Assembly: GCF_000744705.1 (NCBI RefSeq)
Contig: NZ_JQML01000001.1
Location: 9,744,017 to 9,808,016, forward strand
From: Streptacidiphilus albus JL83
GTDB taxonomy: Bacteria; Actinomycetota; Actinomycetes; Streptomycetales; Streptomycetaceae
Length of the DNA stretch: 64,000 nt
Direction of reading: 5' to 3'
The translations under genes and the position numbers were made by a program. A model generated the notes under the pieces. That model was not told the origin of the DNA, did not search any database, and worked only from the letters and a program-made list of their open reading frames with translations. Below are positions 49,871-58,688 of the stretch, in pieces. Each line of letters opens with the position of its first letter. Positions within the stretch are counted from its first letter, which is position 1.

Positions 49871-50638
49871 CCGACTCCGCCGCAGCGCCACGGTCGGGCT
49901 CGGCCGGGCGCTGCTGTCCCGGATGACCGGCGGTACCCCTGGGTCGCCCTCACCGTCAGCACGCACCGTCCACTGTTCTGGTTCCTCGGCCGCCCGGGCC
50001 TGCCCTCCCTGACCGACCTGACCGACCTGACCGACCTGACCGACCTGACCGACCTGGCCGGCCGACGGCTTGCGGTGCACGTCCCCCACACCGCACCCGG
50101 ATGCTTCGCCCGCATCGTGCTGCGCCGGGCCGGTCTCGACCCGGACCGCGACGTCCACTGCGTCGTCCGGCGTCCCGGCGACTACGGCATGGACCTGGGC
50201 CAACTGCAGGACAGCGGGATCGACGCGGCCTTTGTCGGCGGCACCATGGCGCCGGAGGCGGTGGCTGCCGAGCACGGCGGGCGGGTGCTGGCCCGGGTCG
50301 GCGACCACTTCCGGATCCCCACCGTGGGCGTGGCCGTCGATCCCACTCACATCGAGCCGGGCGACCCCGCTGTCCAGGCCGCCGTGCGAGCACACAGGCG
50401 CGCCCTGCGGGTGATCCGCAACGATCCCGACACCACGGTGCGGTACATCCGGACATTCCTCGGCCGACTTACCGAGGACGAGGCCCGAGCCCACTACGAG
50501 ACGTTCATCGCACCGTACTTCAGCCCCGACGGCCAGGCGGACCTCGTAGTCGGGACCACTGCCATTGCTGCGGTCGCCGCCGAACTCGGCTTGCCCGCGA
50601 CCGTCACCGCGGCCGAGTTCTACCGCACCGCACCCTGA
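49871..50638 (+). pseudogene. 5'-truncated ABC transporter substrate-binding protein (NMT1/SsuA type)
   Basis: The frame ending at 50638 has the C-terminal two thirds of an SsuA/THI5-like solute-binding protein: RPLFWFLGRPGLPSLTDL, then GRRLAVHVPHTAPGCFARIV, LRRAGLDPDRDVHCVVRRPG, and FLGRLTEDEARAHYETFIAP. The in-frame stop at 49866-49868 and the lack of a start or signal peptide show that the N-terminal lobe is lost. An in-frame 9-bp tandem repeat (50009-50053) adds five Leu-Thr-Asp units in the loop before the AGRRLAV block. Such proteins usually bind alkyl sulfonates, taurine or thiamine precursors. No permease or ATPase gene is adjacent. Confidence 0.65.
50009..50053. repeat. In-frame 9-bp tandem repeat, five units
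   Basis: Five exact copies of CTGACCGAC head to tail, giving (Leu-Thr-Asp)x5 in the remnant substrate-binding protein. The last unit is followed by CTGGCCGGC, its natural counterpart in that family, so the extra copies look like slippage expansion. Confidence 0.95.
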
Positions 50639-50857
50639 GAATCCCCGGGAGGCCGGGCGCCATCAGCACAGCACCGTTCCGGGCACTGGCGCCCGGCAGG
50701 ATGGCCGCGGCGGTGTTCGGCGCCGTGGCCCGGTGACCCTGCCCGCCGGCACAGCCCACTGCGGCGAGTTCCGGTCGTTCACCGACGACTCCCTGACCGG
50801 GAGCGGTGCCCGCTGCCAGGCTGGGCCGGTCCGCAGCGTTCGACGGAAGGCACGACG

Positions 50858-51106
50858 ATGAAGGCTCCGAAGTTCGCCGACCTGGCCGGCCCCGAGGAGT
50901 TGACCGAGGCGATCCGGCTGCTGGCCGACGTGGGCCGCACCCTCGCGGACCTGCAGGCAGTAGGCCCCGACCTGCTTGAGCTCCGACTGGAGCAGTACCG
51001 GTACGCGGCCGACCTGGCCCAGTGGATCTCCCGCGCGGCCTCCGCGCTGCACGCCGCCACGGACGCCGAGCTCGACCCGCCGCAGCCACGGCGGGCCACG
51101 CCGTGA
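50858..51106 (+). CDS. Small helical hypothetical protein (82 aa)
   Basis: ATG at 50858 with GGAAGG about 9 nt upstream. Two amphipathic helices: LAGPEELTEAIRLLADVGRT and LADLQAVGPDLLELRLEQYR, then YAADLAQWISRAASALHAAT. Acidic, Leu/Ala-rich, without Cys; it looks like a small coiled or dimeric protein. Family not recognised, function unknown. Confidence 0.6.
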   Translation: MKAPKFADLAGPEELTEAIRLLADVGRTLADLQAVGPDLLELRLEQYRYAADLAQWISRAASALHAATDAELDPPQPRRATP

Positions 51107-51633
51107 GCACCGGACCGGCCGTAGCCAGTCCTCTCTGAACATCCGTATCCGCGGGGCATCATGAGGAGCATGGACGCGCGCACCAACGCCCCACGCCCGA
51201 TCCGTACCCACCGGTCGCGAACGACTGCAGGATGGCGTATTCGTGGGTGGGCCAAGCGGCTCGTACCGCCTGGCGAGGCCGGACACTGGCACCACCCGAC
51301 ACAGGGCGTGCCGGGACCGGCTGCGACGCATCCGACTTCGAGTGGGACGAGAACGACTTCGACGTCCGCTGCCCCCGCATCTTGTGACTGAGCGCTAGAT
51401 GGTCGGCCAGCATGGTCGAGCGGATCGTGTTTGTCGGATCTCTCGGAGTCGGCCGCATCCTTACGGTCGTCGCGGATGCCAAGTACTCTCGGTTCGTGGC
51501 CAGTTGTTGTGGCGTCGAGAGCTTGGCGGGTCCGCCGTGATGTGTGGGACCGTCTGAGGGAAATGGCCTGTTCAGCGCGTTGCGCCGTTCAGTCGCGGTC
51601 CCGAGTCCGCGTCGACGGGGGGAGGAGCGGTGC
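51107..51633. other. Intergenic region before the three-gene unit
   Basis: About 530 bases. Frames on both strands are Arg/Ser/Pro-rich and mutually shadowing; none starts with a ribosome-binding site. The piece 51350-51540 is lower in GC and may include the promoter of the downstream unit. GGAGGAG at 51621-51627 is the ribosome-binding site of the first gene. Confidence 0.45.
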
Positions 51634-52101
51634 GTGCTCACTGAAGTTGCGGCGATCGGCTACGCGACGGTCGGGGCAGCCACGCTCCAAGGGCTGGTGT
51701 TCCTGGAGCGCCTGCGTCGATGGCAGGCCGCACGCCAGTCGGCGCGCGCCACTCTCGGGGCCGGGGCTGAGCTGCCTGCACTGTCCGCGTTCGTCGACGC
51801 TCCGGCGGACCTGGCCGTGGCCTGCGCCAGCACGGCGTTCGGTGCCCTCGGCGGCTGGCTGCTCGCCGGCGAGATCAGCGGCGTCCCGCTTGCACTGATC
51901 GCCGGGGCCGCCGCCCCCGAACTGCTCGCGCACGTTCTCCGGAGCACCTCGTTGATGAATCTGCTGCTCAGCCGTGCGGGGGCGGCCCAGGCCGAACCCG
52001 CGGCGCGCGCGGACGGCGCTCCACCCGATGCGGCCGGCACGCGCGACGCGCCTGAGGCAGCCGGCCCGGGCGCTGCGCCGATCGAACAGGGAACATCATG
52101 A
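51634..52101 (+). CDS. Small membrane protein, first gene of the S16-WD40 unit
   Basis: 155 residues from a GTG with GGAGGA 7 nt upstream. There are two or three hydrophobic segments: AAIGYATVGAATLQGLVFLE near the start, DLAVACASTAFGALGGWLL in the middle, and GVPLALIAGAAAPELLAHVL. They are followed by an Ala/Pro/Asp-rich, probably cytoplasmic tail of about 45 residues. It looks like an integral membrane subunit. The stop TGA is inside the start of the next gene (ATGA), so the two are translated together. I do not recognise a family. Conserved position beside a membrane-anchored WD40 protein would support a shared complex; that is inference. Confidence 0.7.
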   Translation: MLTEVAAIGYATVGAATLQGLVFLERLRRWQAARQSARATLGAGAELPALSAFVDAPADLAVACASTAFGALGGWLLAGEISGVPLALIAGAAAPELLAHVLRSTSLMNLLLSRAGAAQAEPAARADGAPPDAAGTRDAPEAAGPGAAPIEQGTS

Positions 52102-52892
52102 CCACGCGAGGCTCGGCGACCAGGAACGGATTCGGCGACCGCCTCCTCGCATCCTTCCTTGGAACCCTTGGAACCCCCGGAGACCTTGGAACCCCCAGAG
52201 ACCTTGGAACCCCCGGAGACCTTGGAGATCGAAGCGGGACGCGGGCGGCCGGGCACCGTCGACACGCAGGCTACGGGTTCGGCCGGCGTTTCCTCGCATC
52301 CTTCCTGAGGGTCGATCTACCGCATCAGACGCGGGCGGCCGGGATGCCCTGGGCGGCCCCACCCGCTGCGGTGCGGCGGCCGGGGTCGCCGTGGTTCTCC
52401 CTGCCCACGGTGCGCCCGGTGACGGCGAACACGGTGATGGCGGCCTCGGGCGAGCGGATCGCCGCCGCGCAGTCGCCGGACGGCTCGGTGGAGTTCTCCC
52501 TGTACCGCGAGGCCGGCGGCCCGGAACCGGACTACGCACTCGAAGTCGTGCTGCGCTCGGCGACCACGTTCCCGGCGCTCGTCCAGGTCAGGTATCCGGC
52601 CGAGGGGCAGGTCCGGCCGGCCGACCTGATCATCCCGGTCATCGCCGCACCACTGGGACTCCCGACAAGCCGGATCACCCTGCCGGGCTTCGTCCCAGGC
52701 CTGGCCTGGGAGAGCGCCGGGTTGATCACCCCGGATGCGGCGGCGACGCTCGGCCAGTGCGCTATCGAAGCCTCCATCGCCGCAGCCTCGACCAGAGCGA
52801 CGCTCGACGCATGGAAGCGGGTCTGCGCAGGCGGCGACGCCTTGGCCGCAGTGGCCGCCCTGGCCGCCTTGGCCGAGGGGATACAGGAGTGA
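52098..52892 (+). CDS. Unknown protein with internal duplication, second gene of the S16-WD40 unit
   Basis: 264 residues. Two copies of a GFGxRxLASFL motif (NGFGDRLLASFLG near residue 11 and YGFGRRFLASFLR near 59) flank a DNA-level repeat that codes for LGTPGD units. The C-terminal 150 residues are ordered and beta-rich: AAAQSPDGSVEFSLYREAGG, YALEVVLRSATTFPALVQVR, YPAEGQVRPADLIIPVIAAP, then two Ala-rich helices. No signal peptide or membrane segment. The start overlaps the previous stop by 4 bp and the end overlaps the next gene by 4 bp (GTGA). No family is recognised; it could be an adaptor or effector of the S16-WD40 protein. Confidence 0.7.
   Translation: MTTRGSATRNGFGDRLLASFLGTLGTPGDLGTPRDLGTPGDLGDRSGTRAAGHRRHAGYGFGRRFLASFLRVDLPHQTRAAGMPWAAPPAAVRRPGSPWFSLPTVRPVTANTVMAASGERIAAAQSPDGSVEFSLYREAGGPEPDYALEVVLRSATTFPALVQVRYPAEGQVRPADLIIPVIAAPLGLPTSRITLPGFVPGLAWESAGLITPDAAATLGQCAIEASIAAASTRATLDAWKRVCAGGDALAAVAALAALAEGIQE
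52159..52230. repeat. 18-bp tandem repeat, three full units
   Basis: Three 18-bp units TTGGAACCCCC(G/A)GAGACC at 52168-52221, preceded by a half unit at 52159-52167 and followed by a partial one. In frame, it codes for LGTPGD, LGTPRD and LGTPGD of the second gene. A length-variable linker is likely. Confidence 0.95.
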
Positions 52893-55800
52893 ACCTGGCA
52901 CGCACCGCTCGCCGTCAGAGCCGGTTCCGCGAACTCGCCGAGCGGCAGTTCGCCGCACTCGACGCCGGACAGACCACCCCAACGGCGTTGCACGCCCGGC
53001 TCACCGGCCCCGAGCAGCTCTGGTGGCACTGCTGCCAAGAGGCCGTGCACTACGACGGCAGCTGGCTGGAGCACCGCGCACCGCAGATCCTCGAATTCAT
53101 CAAGGCCCGCTCCCTACCCGGCGACGGTGCGACGCGGCGCGCGGAGGCCACATACGAGGCCGCACAAATCCTGTGCCCACCAACGACGGACCAGGCCACC
53201 CGTCGACTGGACAAGGTCGCGGAGTACTGGGCCGATGCACCTGCCGCCGGGGTGTACCAGGGGCCGCGACCACGCTTCGACCTGCCGGACCTACCCGCCG
53301 GCTGGTGGCCCGCACGCCCCGGACCACTCGCCGGGGCCACGGAGTACGTCGCCGAGGCAACGGGGCACGCCGCGCGGGTACTCGGTCTTCTGTCGCTGCT
53401 CCACCTGGCAGAGAAACCGCGACGCGGCGTCAGGCCGGTGCGCGTGGCGGTCGTGTTCGCCGCAGCGCCGGGGAGCGGTGGGCAGGGCCGCCTGGCGTAT
53501 CTGGAGCTGCGCGACGCGCACATCGGTATCGCAGGGATCTTCCCCGACCCGGCGGCCGGGCACCCGGCCACCGATCACGCGTTCGCCACCGCCGTCGCCC
53601 GCGCCTGGTCCACCGTCGCGCCGCGCCAACGCGACCTGTGCGTCCTTTGGAGGCTGGCGTTCGTCGACGAGTCCGCAGCGGGGGCGGCGCGAGTCGACGG
53701 CATCGACGGCGGATCGCTCGGTGCGGCCTTCGCGTTGGCATTGCGCGAACTGACTCGGTACCCGCGGGACGTGCGGCCCGCGCTGCGCGCCGTGCACCAC
53801 TACTTTCACGGCTTCCGCCTGCGGACGGCGGTGACCGGAGCGCTCGACGCCGAAGGCGGACTGTCCGCGGTCGAATCGCTGGACGCGAAGGCCGAAGAGG
53901 CCCGCAGGCACGGTTGGCGGCTGGTCGCCCCGGTGGCGAACGCCGCGACCGGCACCGTCCCGCGCAGCGGGGTAGCCCTCGCGCGCACCGTGGCCGACGC
54001 CGACCGGCTGTCCCGGTACTGGAACCGCCGGCACCTCCTCGTCAGCGTCCTGGTGGCGGCGGCGCTGACCATTCCACCCGGGATCGTCCTGCACGAGAGC
54101 GACCAGCGGCTCGATCAGGCACAGGCCGACTCGACAGTCGCGATCTCCGATCAACTGGCTGCCACCAGCCTGACCACCGATGTGACCACTCCCGCCTCGG
54201 CCCGGCAACTGGCCCTGGCCGCCTGGGCGGAGTCACCGACCTCGGCAGCCGACGCGTCCATGGCCAAGCTGCTGTCGGAACAACAGCAGGACGGCATGCA
54301 CATCGGCTCCACGGACGGTTCCAACGTCACCACCATCGCTTTCGCCCCCGACGGCCGCCTCCTGGCCTCCGGTGGCCTCGACGGCTCCGTGCGGTTGTGG
54401 AATCCGCAGACCGGCAGTGCCGTCGACCGATCGGTCAGCGCGGGTGAACACAACCCCATAGACGCACTCGCCTTCACCGCGCAGGGCACGGTGCTCTCCG
54501 CCGTCGCCTGGGACGGAATGCTGCGCCGCTGGGAGGTGTCCGACCAGCACGAGATCGGCACACCTGTGCTTGCCGCTCCGGCCCTGTCCGGAGGGGGCGC
54601 GTTCGCGCCCGTCTTCAGTCCGAACGGCACTGTGCTGGCCACGTCGTACCAGAACCGGACCGTGCGACTGTGGAACACCGTGGCAGGAAAGGCGCTGTGC
54701 ACGATTCCGCTGGCCGGCTCGTCGAACCAGGTGCGTAGTGTGGCCTTCGATCCGGTCGACTCGGTGCTGGCCACGGCCGAATCGGACGACGACATCCAGT
54801 TCTGGAATCCGGACGACTGCCGACCGGACGGAGCCGCGATCGACCAGGGAACCTACAACGACTCGATCGCCATCGCCTTCAACGCCCGCGGCACGATGCT
54901 GGCCGCCACCGGGCTCAGCGGGTCGGTCCTCCTGTGGAATCCGATCAGTGGCGCTCGGGTCGGCACCCTGAGCCAGGGCGCCGACAGCACGAACTTCGCA
55001 GAGACGCTGGCGTTCTCCCCGGACGGTCGGCAGTTGGCCACCGGGAACCGTGACGGGACCGTGCGGCTCTGGAACCTTACGACCTCTCAGCAGTTCGCAC
55101 AGCCGGACGACTCGGTTGAGGGCATGGTGGTAGCCCTCGCACCGAACGGCGCGTTTCAGCAGCTCGCACAGTTGTCCGGCTCGGTTCAGGGCATGGTGGA
55201 CCAGGTGGCCTTCGACCCGAACGGCGCGTTCCTGGCCAGCGGCGCGAACGACGGCACCGTCCGACTGTGGTCGCTGCCGTCGCGCTTGCCGGTCGGCTCC
55301 GAGTACCAGTTCCCCCCCACCACCGGCGGCGTCGACGCCACCGCCTTCGACCCGGTCTCCCCGCTGATGGCGACGGCCGGAGGCATGGGGACGTTCCAGC
55401 TGTGGAGTACGGCGGACCCGCCCGAACCGGTCGGCAACGCGATCGATGCCGGCTCCGGATCAGGCCTCGACGCAGTCGCTTTCAGCAGGGACGGTCGCTA
55501 CCTGGCCTCCGGCGACGCGCACGGGACGATCCGGCTGTGGGACACGGCCGACTGGCAGGAGGTCGGCCCTCCGCTTCGCGCGACTCCCGCCACAGCGTGC
55601 CGGTCCCTCGCGTTCACCTCGGACGGAAGCGTCCTGGCCGCCGGGTACGACGACGACAGCATGCGCCTGTGGAACCTCGCGCCCGGATCCGGCTTCGGCC
55701 GACTGATCAGAACGGACCTCTCCGCGGGCTCCGACGGAGGGTCCGGGCTGCTGGTCGACCCGTCCGCCGACATCGTCGTCACATTCTCCGACAACGGCAC

Positions 55801-56353
55801 GGAACTGCGACGCTGGAACGGAAGCACCGGGGCGCCGATCGGGGCGCCGTACCGTTTCCCCGCCGCGTCCGACATGATCGACGTAGCCGCCTTCGATCCG
55901 GCGACCGGCCTACTGGCGATCGCCGCCGGGCCATTTCAGGTGACCTGGTGGAACCCGCTGACCGGGCGGCAGTCGGGCACGCCGTTCACAGTGGCGTCGT
56001 ACACGATCGCACTCGCGATCAATCCGAGTGGATCGCTCGTGGCCGTACTGGGAAGTGACCGTTCCGCCCAGCTCTGGAATCCCACCACAGGTCGACCCGT
56101 CGGCGCACCGATCCCGGTGAACAACCTCGACGCCGAACAGGTCTTCACCTTCACGCCGGACGGCTCGTCGCTATTCGCCTACGGCGGCCTCACCGGCGCC
56201 AGCCAGTGGCCGACGGCGACGTGGTCCGACCCGTACCAAGCCTTGTGCGACGAGGTCGGACCTTTGCCGGCAGTGCTCTGGCACCGCTACGTGTCCAACG
56301 ACGCGGAGCCCGCGATGTGTACCGGCTCGTCGCCGCAGGAGGCCGCTCCCTGA
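52889..56353 (+). CDS. Lon-protease-like (S16) domain - transmembrane - WD40 repeat protein
   Basis: 1154 residues from the GTG 52889. Residues 1-170 are helical, with LTGPEQLWWHCCQEAV. Residues about 180-352 read like an S16 (Lon) proteolytic domain: FALALRELTRYPRDV behind GGSLG (Ser276, where Lon has GPSAG), then RTAVTGALDAEGGLSAVESL and DAKAEEARRHGWRLVAPVAN (Lys334, aligning with the Lon dyad Lys). The Ser-Lys distance is about 15 residues longer than in Lon, because of an insert. One membrane helix (LLVSVLVAAALTIPPGIVL, about 383-401) follows Arg-rich sequence, placing the N-terminus inside. After the helix comes the SARQLALAAWAESPT linker common to STAND-WD40 proteins, then about 14 WD40 units (PDGRLLASGGLDGSVRLW type) to the end. 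Likely a membrane-bound protease-like sensor; partners are the two coupled genes. Confidence 0.8.
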   Translation: MNLARTARRQSRFRELAERQFAALDAGQTTPTALHARLTGPEQLWWHCCQEAVHYDGSWLEHRAPQILEFIKARSLPGDGATRRAEATYEAAQILCPPTTDQATRRLDKVAEYWADAPAAGVYQGPRPRFDLPDLPAGWWPARPGPLAGATEYVAEATGHAARVLGLLSLLHLAEKPRRGVRPVRVAVVFAAAPGSGGQGRLAYLELRDAHIGIAGIFPDPAAGHPATDHAFATAVARAWSTVAPRQRDLCVLWRLAFVDESAAGAARVDGIDGGSLGAAFALALRELTRYPRDVRPALRAVHHYFHGFRLRTAVTGALDAEGGLSAVESLDAKAEEARRHGWRLVAPVANAATGTVPRSGVALARTVADADRLSRYWNRRHLLVSVLVAAALTIPPGIVLHESDQRLDQAQADSTVAISDQLAATSLTTDVTTPASARQLALAAWAESPTSAADASMAKLLSEQQQDGMHIGSTDGSNVTTIAFAPDGRLLASGGLDGSVRLWNPQTGSAVDRSVSAGEHNPIDALAFTAQGTVLSAVAWDGMLRRWEVSDQHEIGTPVLAAPALSGGGAFAPVFSPNGTVLATSYQNRTVRLWNTVAGKALCTIPLAGSSNQVRSVAFDPVDSVLATAESDDDIQFWNPDDCRPDGAAIDQGTYNDSIAIAFNARGTMLAATGLSGSVLLWNPISGARVGTLSQGADSTNFAETLAFSPDGRQLATGNRDGTVRLWNLTTSQQFAQPDDSVEGMVVALAPNGAFQQLAQLSGSVQGMVDQVAFDPNGAFLASGANDGTVRLWSLPSRLPVGSEYQFPPTTGGVDATAFDPVSPLMATAGGMGTFQLWSTADPPEPVGNAIDAGSGSGLDAVAFSRDGRYLASGDAHGTIRLWDTADWQEVGPPLRATPATACRSLAFTSDGSVLAAGYDDDSMRLWNLAPGSGFGRLIRTDLSAGSDGGSGLLVDPSADIVVTFSDNGTELRRWNGSTGAPIGAPYRFPAASDMIDVAAFDPATGLLAIAAGPFQVTWWNPLTGRQSGTPFTVASYTIALAINPSGSLVAVLGSDRSAQLWNPTTGRPVGAPIPVNNLDAEQVFTFTPDGSSLFAYGGLTGASQWPTATWSDPYQALCDEVGPLPAVLWHRYVSNDAEPAMCTGSSPQEAAP

Positions 56354-56511
56354 AGGCTTGCGGATGATGACCTGGCCCCTGACCGAGTGCCGTCCGCCGG
56401 CCTGACGGATCCTTGGCGCGTCGACCCGGCCATGACCCTCTCTGACAGTCTCGACTGACACGCCCGATATGTCGGGTTGGTCCAGATGGGCGAGACGAGG
56501 ATCATTCCGGC

Positions 56512-56895
56512 ATGGCCAGCACCACCGACCCCGAGCAGGACCCGGCGCCGCGTCCGAAGCGGCGGACGCTCCCGGCGGAGCACAAGCTGCCGATCGTTGC
56601 GGAGTACGACGCGGCCCCGAACGGGGAGAAGGGCGCGATCCTGCGCCGCGAGCGGCGGTACCAATCGCACATCATCGAATGGCGGGCCGCGCGGGACGCC
56701 GGCGCGATGGTCACCCTGGTCGACAGGCGCACGTCGCCCGCACGGCCGAAGAAGGCGGCCGAGCAGGCGGAGCTGGAGCGGCCGCGCAAGAAGGTCGCCC
56801 GGCTGGAGGCCGAGGCCGCGCGCAAGGACGCCGCACTGGAGCTCACGGGAAAGGCCAACGCGCTCTTGGAACTGCTCTCCAAGAGCGTGGACTGA
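56512..56895 (+). CDS. IS3-type transposase OrfA (helix-turn-helix subunit)
   Basis: 127 residues from the ATG at 56512: LPAEHKLPIVAEYDAAPNGE, then KGAILRRERRYQSHIIEWRA. This is the helix-turn-helix of transposase OrfA of the IS3 group, with a leucine-zipper-like C-terminal helix (ELERPRKKVARLEAEAARKD). The typical ending before the OrfB overlap (LLSES-type) is seen as LLELLSKSVD. OrfB (integrase core) is absent: about 90 bp later the sequence turns into an ISL3 transposase on the other strand. The element cannot move by itself. Confidence 0.75.
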   Translation: MASTTDPEQDPAPRPKRRTLPAEHKLPIVAEYDAAPNGEKGAILRRERRYQSHIIEWRAARDAGAMVTLVDRRTSPARPKKAAEQAELERPRKKVARLEAEAARKDAALELTGKANALLELLSKSVD

Positions 56896-56984
56896 AGCCT
56901 GCCGCGGACCAGGTCATCGACGACCTCTTCCCCGCGCTGGAGCAGGAGTTGACCACCACGGCCGCCTGGGCAGGCTATTGAGGC

Positions 56985-57753
56985 AGGCTCGGCGGTCCAT
57001 CACCGTGCGTTCGACGGCGCGGGTGAGGTTCTGCCACAAATGGAAGCGGTCCGCCGCCTGCTGGGCCTGGGGTGCGCCGGTGTCGCCGGCCTCCGCGTAG
57101 GCGCTGGCCCGGTCCCGGCAGATCACCTCGATCTGTGGGCGCGCGGCCAGCCAGGGGACGAGGGTGGCGCCGTCGCGTTCCGGGAGCAGATCCAGGACCC
57201 GGTGGGTGACCGCATCGGTGACCACCGTGCCGTAGATGTGGCCCTTGCGCAGAGCGAAGTCGTCGACCCCGACCGCTGCCGGGGCACCGACGGGACGGTC
57301 GGGCAGTTCCATCACGCGCCGCAGCAGAGTACTGCGGCTGCCGCCAATGCCCAGCAGCGCAGCCATCCGCGCACCGGCGCGGCCCGCGAGCGCCAACCCC
57401 AGCTCGGCGACCGCCGATCGTAGCCTTTCGGTGCTCTGCCCATGACGACGCGTCAGTCCGTTGATCTGCTCGACGAACGTGCGTCTTGGGCACGTCCCGT
57501 CCGGGCAGGCGAACCTGCGCACCCGTAGCGCGAGCACGATCTGCCGCCCCGCGGTCGGCAAATCGGCCGGGACGCGCAGGTAGGAACCGTGGACCCGCTC
57601 CGACCAGGCTCCACAGCCGGGGCAGACGGCACCGGCTGAAGTCGCCCCTGCCTGCACCCGCACCACGGGACTGCCCGCCTCAATGCAGACCACCGCCACC
57701 GCCGAGAGGGCTGGAAACAACAACTCGCGTATCAGGGACCAGGATTGCGTCAC
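56985..57753 (-). pseudogene. ISL3-family transposase, 3'-truncated
   Basis: From the start at 57753 the minus strand codes for about 256 residues of an ISL3 transposase: an N-terminal zinc ribbon ([20 protein letters not shown], then [16 protein letters not shown]), the helix-turn-helix, and the first part of the DDE domain ([59 protein letters not shown]). The remaining 150-250 residues, with the last catalytic Glu, are missing after about 56985, where IS3 DNA begins. Frame is intact up to that point. A terminal-repeat-like CAGACCCCACTTCGGACC near 57870 may be its outer end. Confidence 0.85.
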
Positions 57754-57994
57754 AGCCGCCGACTGTCGGCCTCACCTCGCGGCTTGCTGATGACTTTCGG
57801 ACGATCTCGGAGCCTGGCAGGACGCCAAGATCGCTCACCCAGCGTCACCGATCACAACTCCTGGGCCAGACCCCACTTCGGACCGTTGACGCCAGAGGTG
57901 TCCGAGGCGGCCCAGGGTGCGAGGGGTGGTGGTGGGTGGATCCGCCTGGGGAAATGAGCGGCAGGGGCTCCCTGGTATGCGGTACGGTGCGCCG

Positions 57995-58429
57995 ATGTCA
58001 GCGATCAGGAAGTTCCAAGTCACCTTTGACTGCGCAGAACCTGAGCGCCTCGCTCGTTTCTGGTGCGAAGTGTTGGGGTACGTCGTGCCGTCGCCACCGG
58101 AGGGGTTCACCACCTGGGACGATTTCAACCGCACCCTGCCTCCTGAGGAGCAGGGATCATGGTTCGCCTGCAGCGATCCCTCAGGCGTGGGCCCGCGCCT
58201 GTACTTCCAGCGCATCGCCGAAGGCAAGGTCGTCAAGAATCGGGTGCATCTCGATGTCCGGGCCGGCACCGGGCTCGTGGGGGACGAGCGCCTCGCCGTG
58301 CTTGAGGCCGAGTGCGCACGACTGGTGGCGCTCGGTGCGACCCACGTGCGAACACTGTATGCCGATGAGGAAAACGAGTCGTGCATCCCGATGCTGGACA
58401 TCGAGGGCAACGAGTTCTGTATCGACTGA
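57995..58429 (+). CDS. Glyoxalase-like VOC protein
   Basis: 144 residues from the ATG at 57995: IRKFQVTFDCAEPERLARFW, CEVLGYVVPSPPEGFTTW, RLYFQRIAEGKVVKNRVHLD, then LEAECARLVALGATHVRTL and a C-terminal DIEGNEFCID. These are the features of the glyoxalase-like-domain (PF18029) proteins. The metal His/Glu set is partly kept (VHLD, GNEFC). Substrate unknown. Single gene with GATGTCAGCG start context; it lies behind the ISL3 remnant end. Confidence 0.85.
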   Translation: MSAIRKFQVTFDCAEPERLARFWCEVLGYVVPSPPEGFTTWDDFNRTLPPEEQGSWFACSDPSGVGPRLYFQRIAEGKVVKNRVHLDVRAGTGLVGDERLAVLEAECARLVALGATHVRTLYADEENESCIPMLDIEGNEFCID

Positions 58430-58688
58430 GTACTCTCCGAGCAAACTTGGTTCAGTCAACGAGCCTCACGGGGTCTGGCCGCCCGAGACAACGCGGGCGA
58501 TTCCGCTGGCAGACTGCTCGGCGCCGTGGGCGGGTTACTGACCTTCAAAGGGCGATGTCGCAGCTCTGGCGCATGCGGTCGAAGCTCCCTTGGCGGTGCC
58601 GTCGATGTCCTCGTTACCTGGGGTTGTCAAGCGGCCTGGCTGGTGCGGCTGTTGCGTCAGCTCTGGACAAGTACGGCAAGTTGCCTGG

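Noticed and set aside
49304-50494. 396-residue minus-strand frame
   Set aside because: Mostly antisense to the substrate-binding protein remnant and its 9-bp repeat (VGQ repeats); only its last about 70 residues look coding-like, and this is noted in the entry for 49452-49802.
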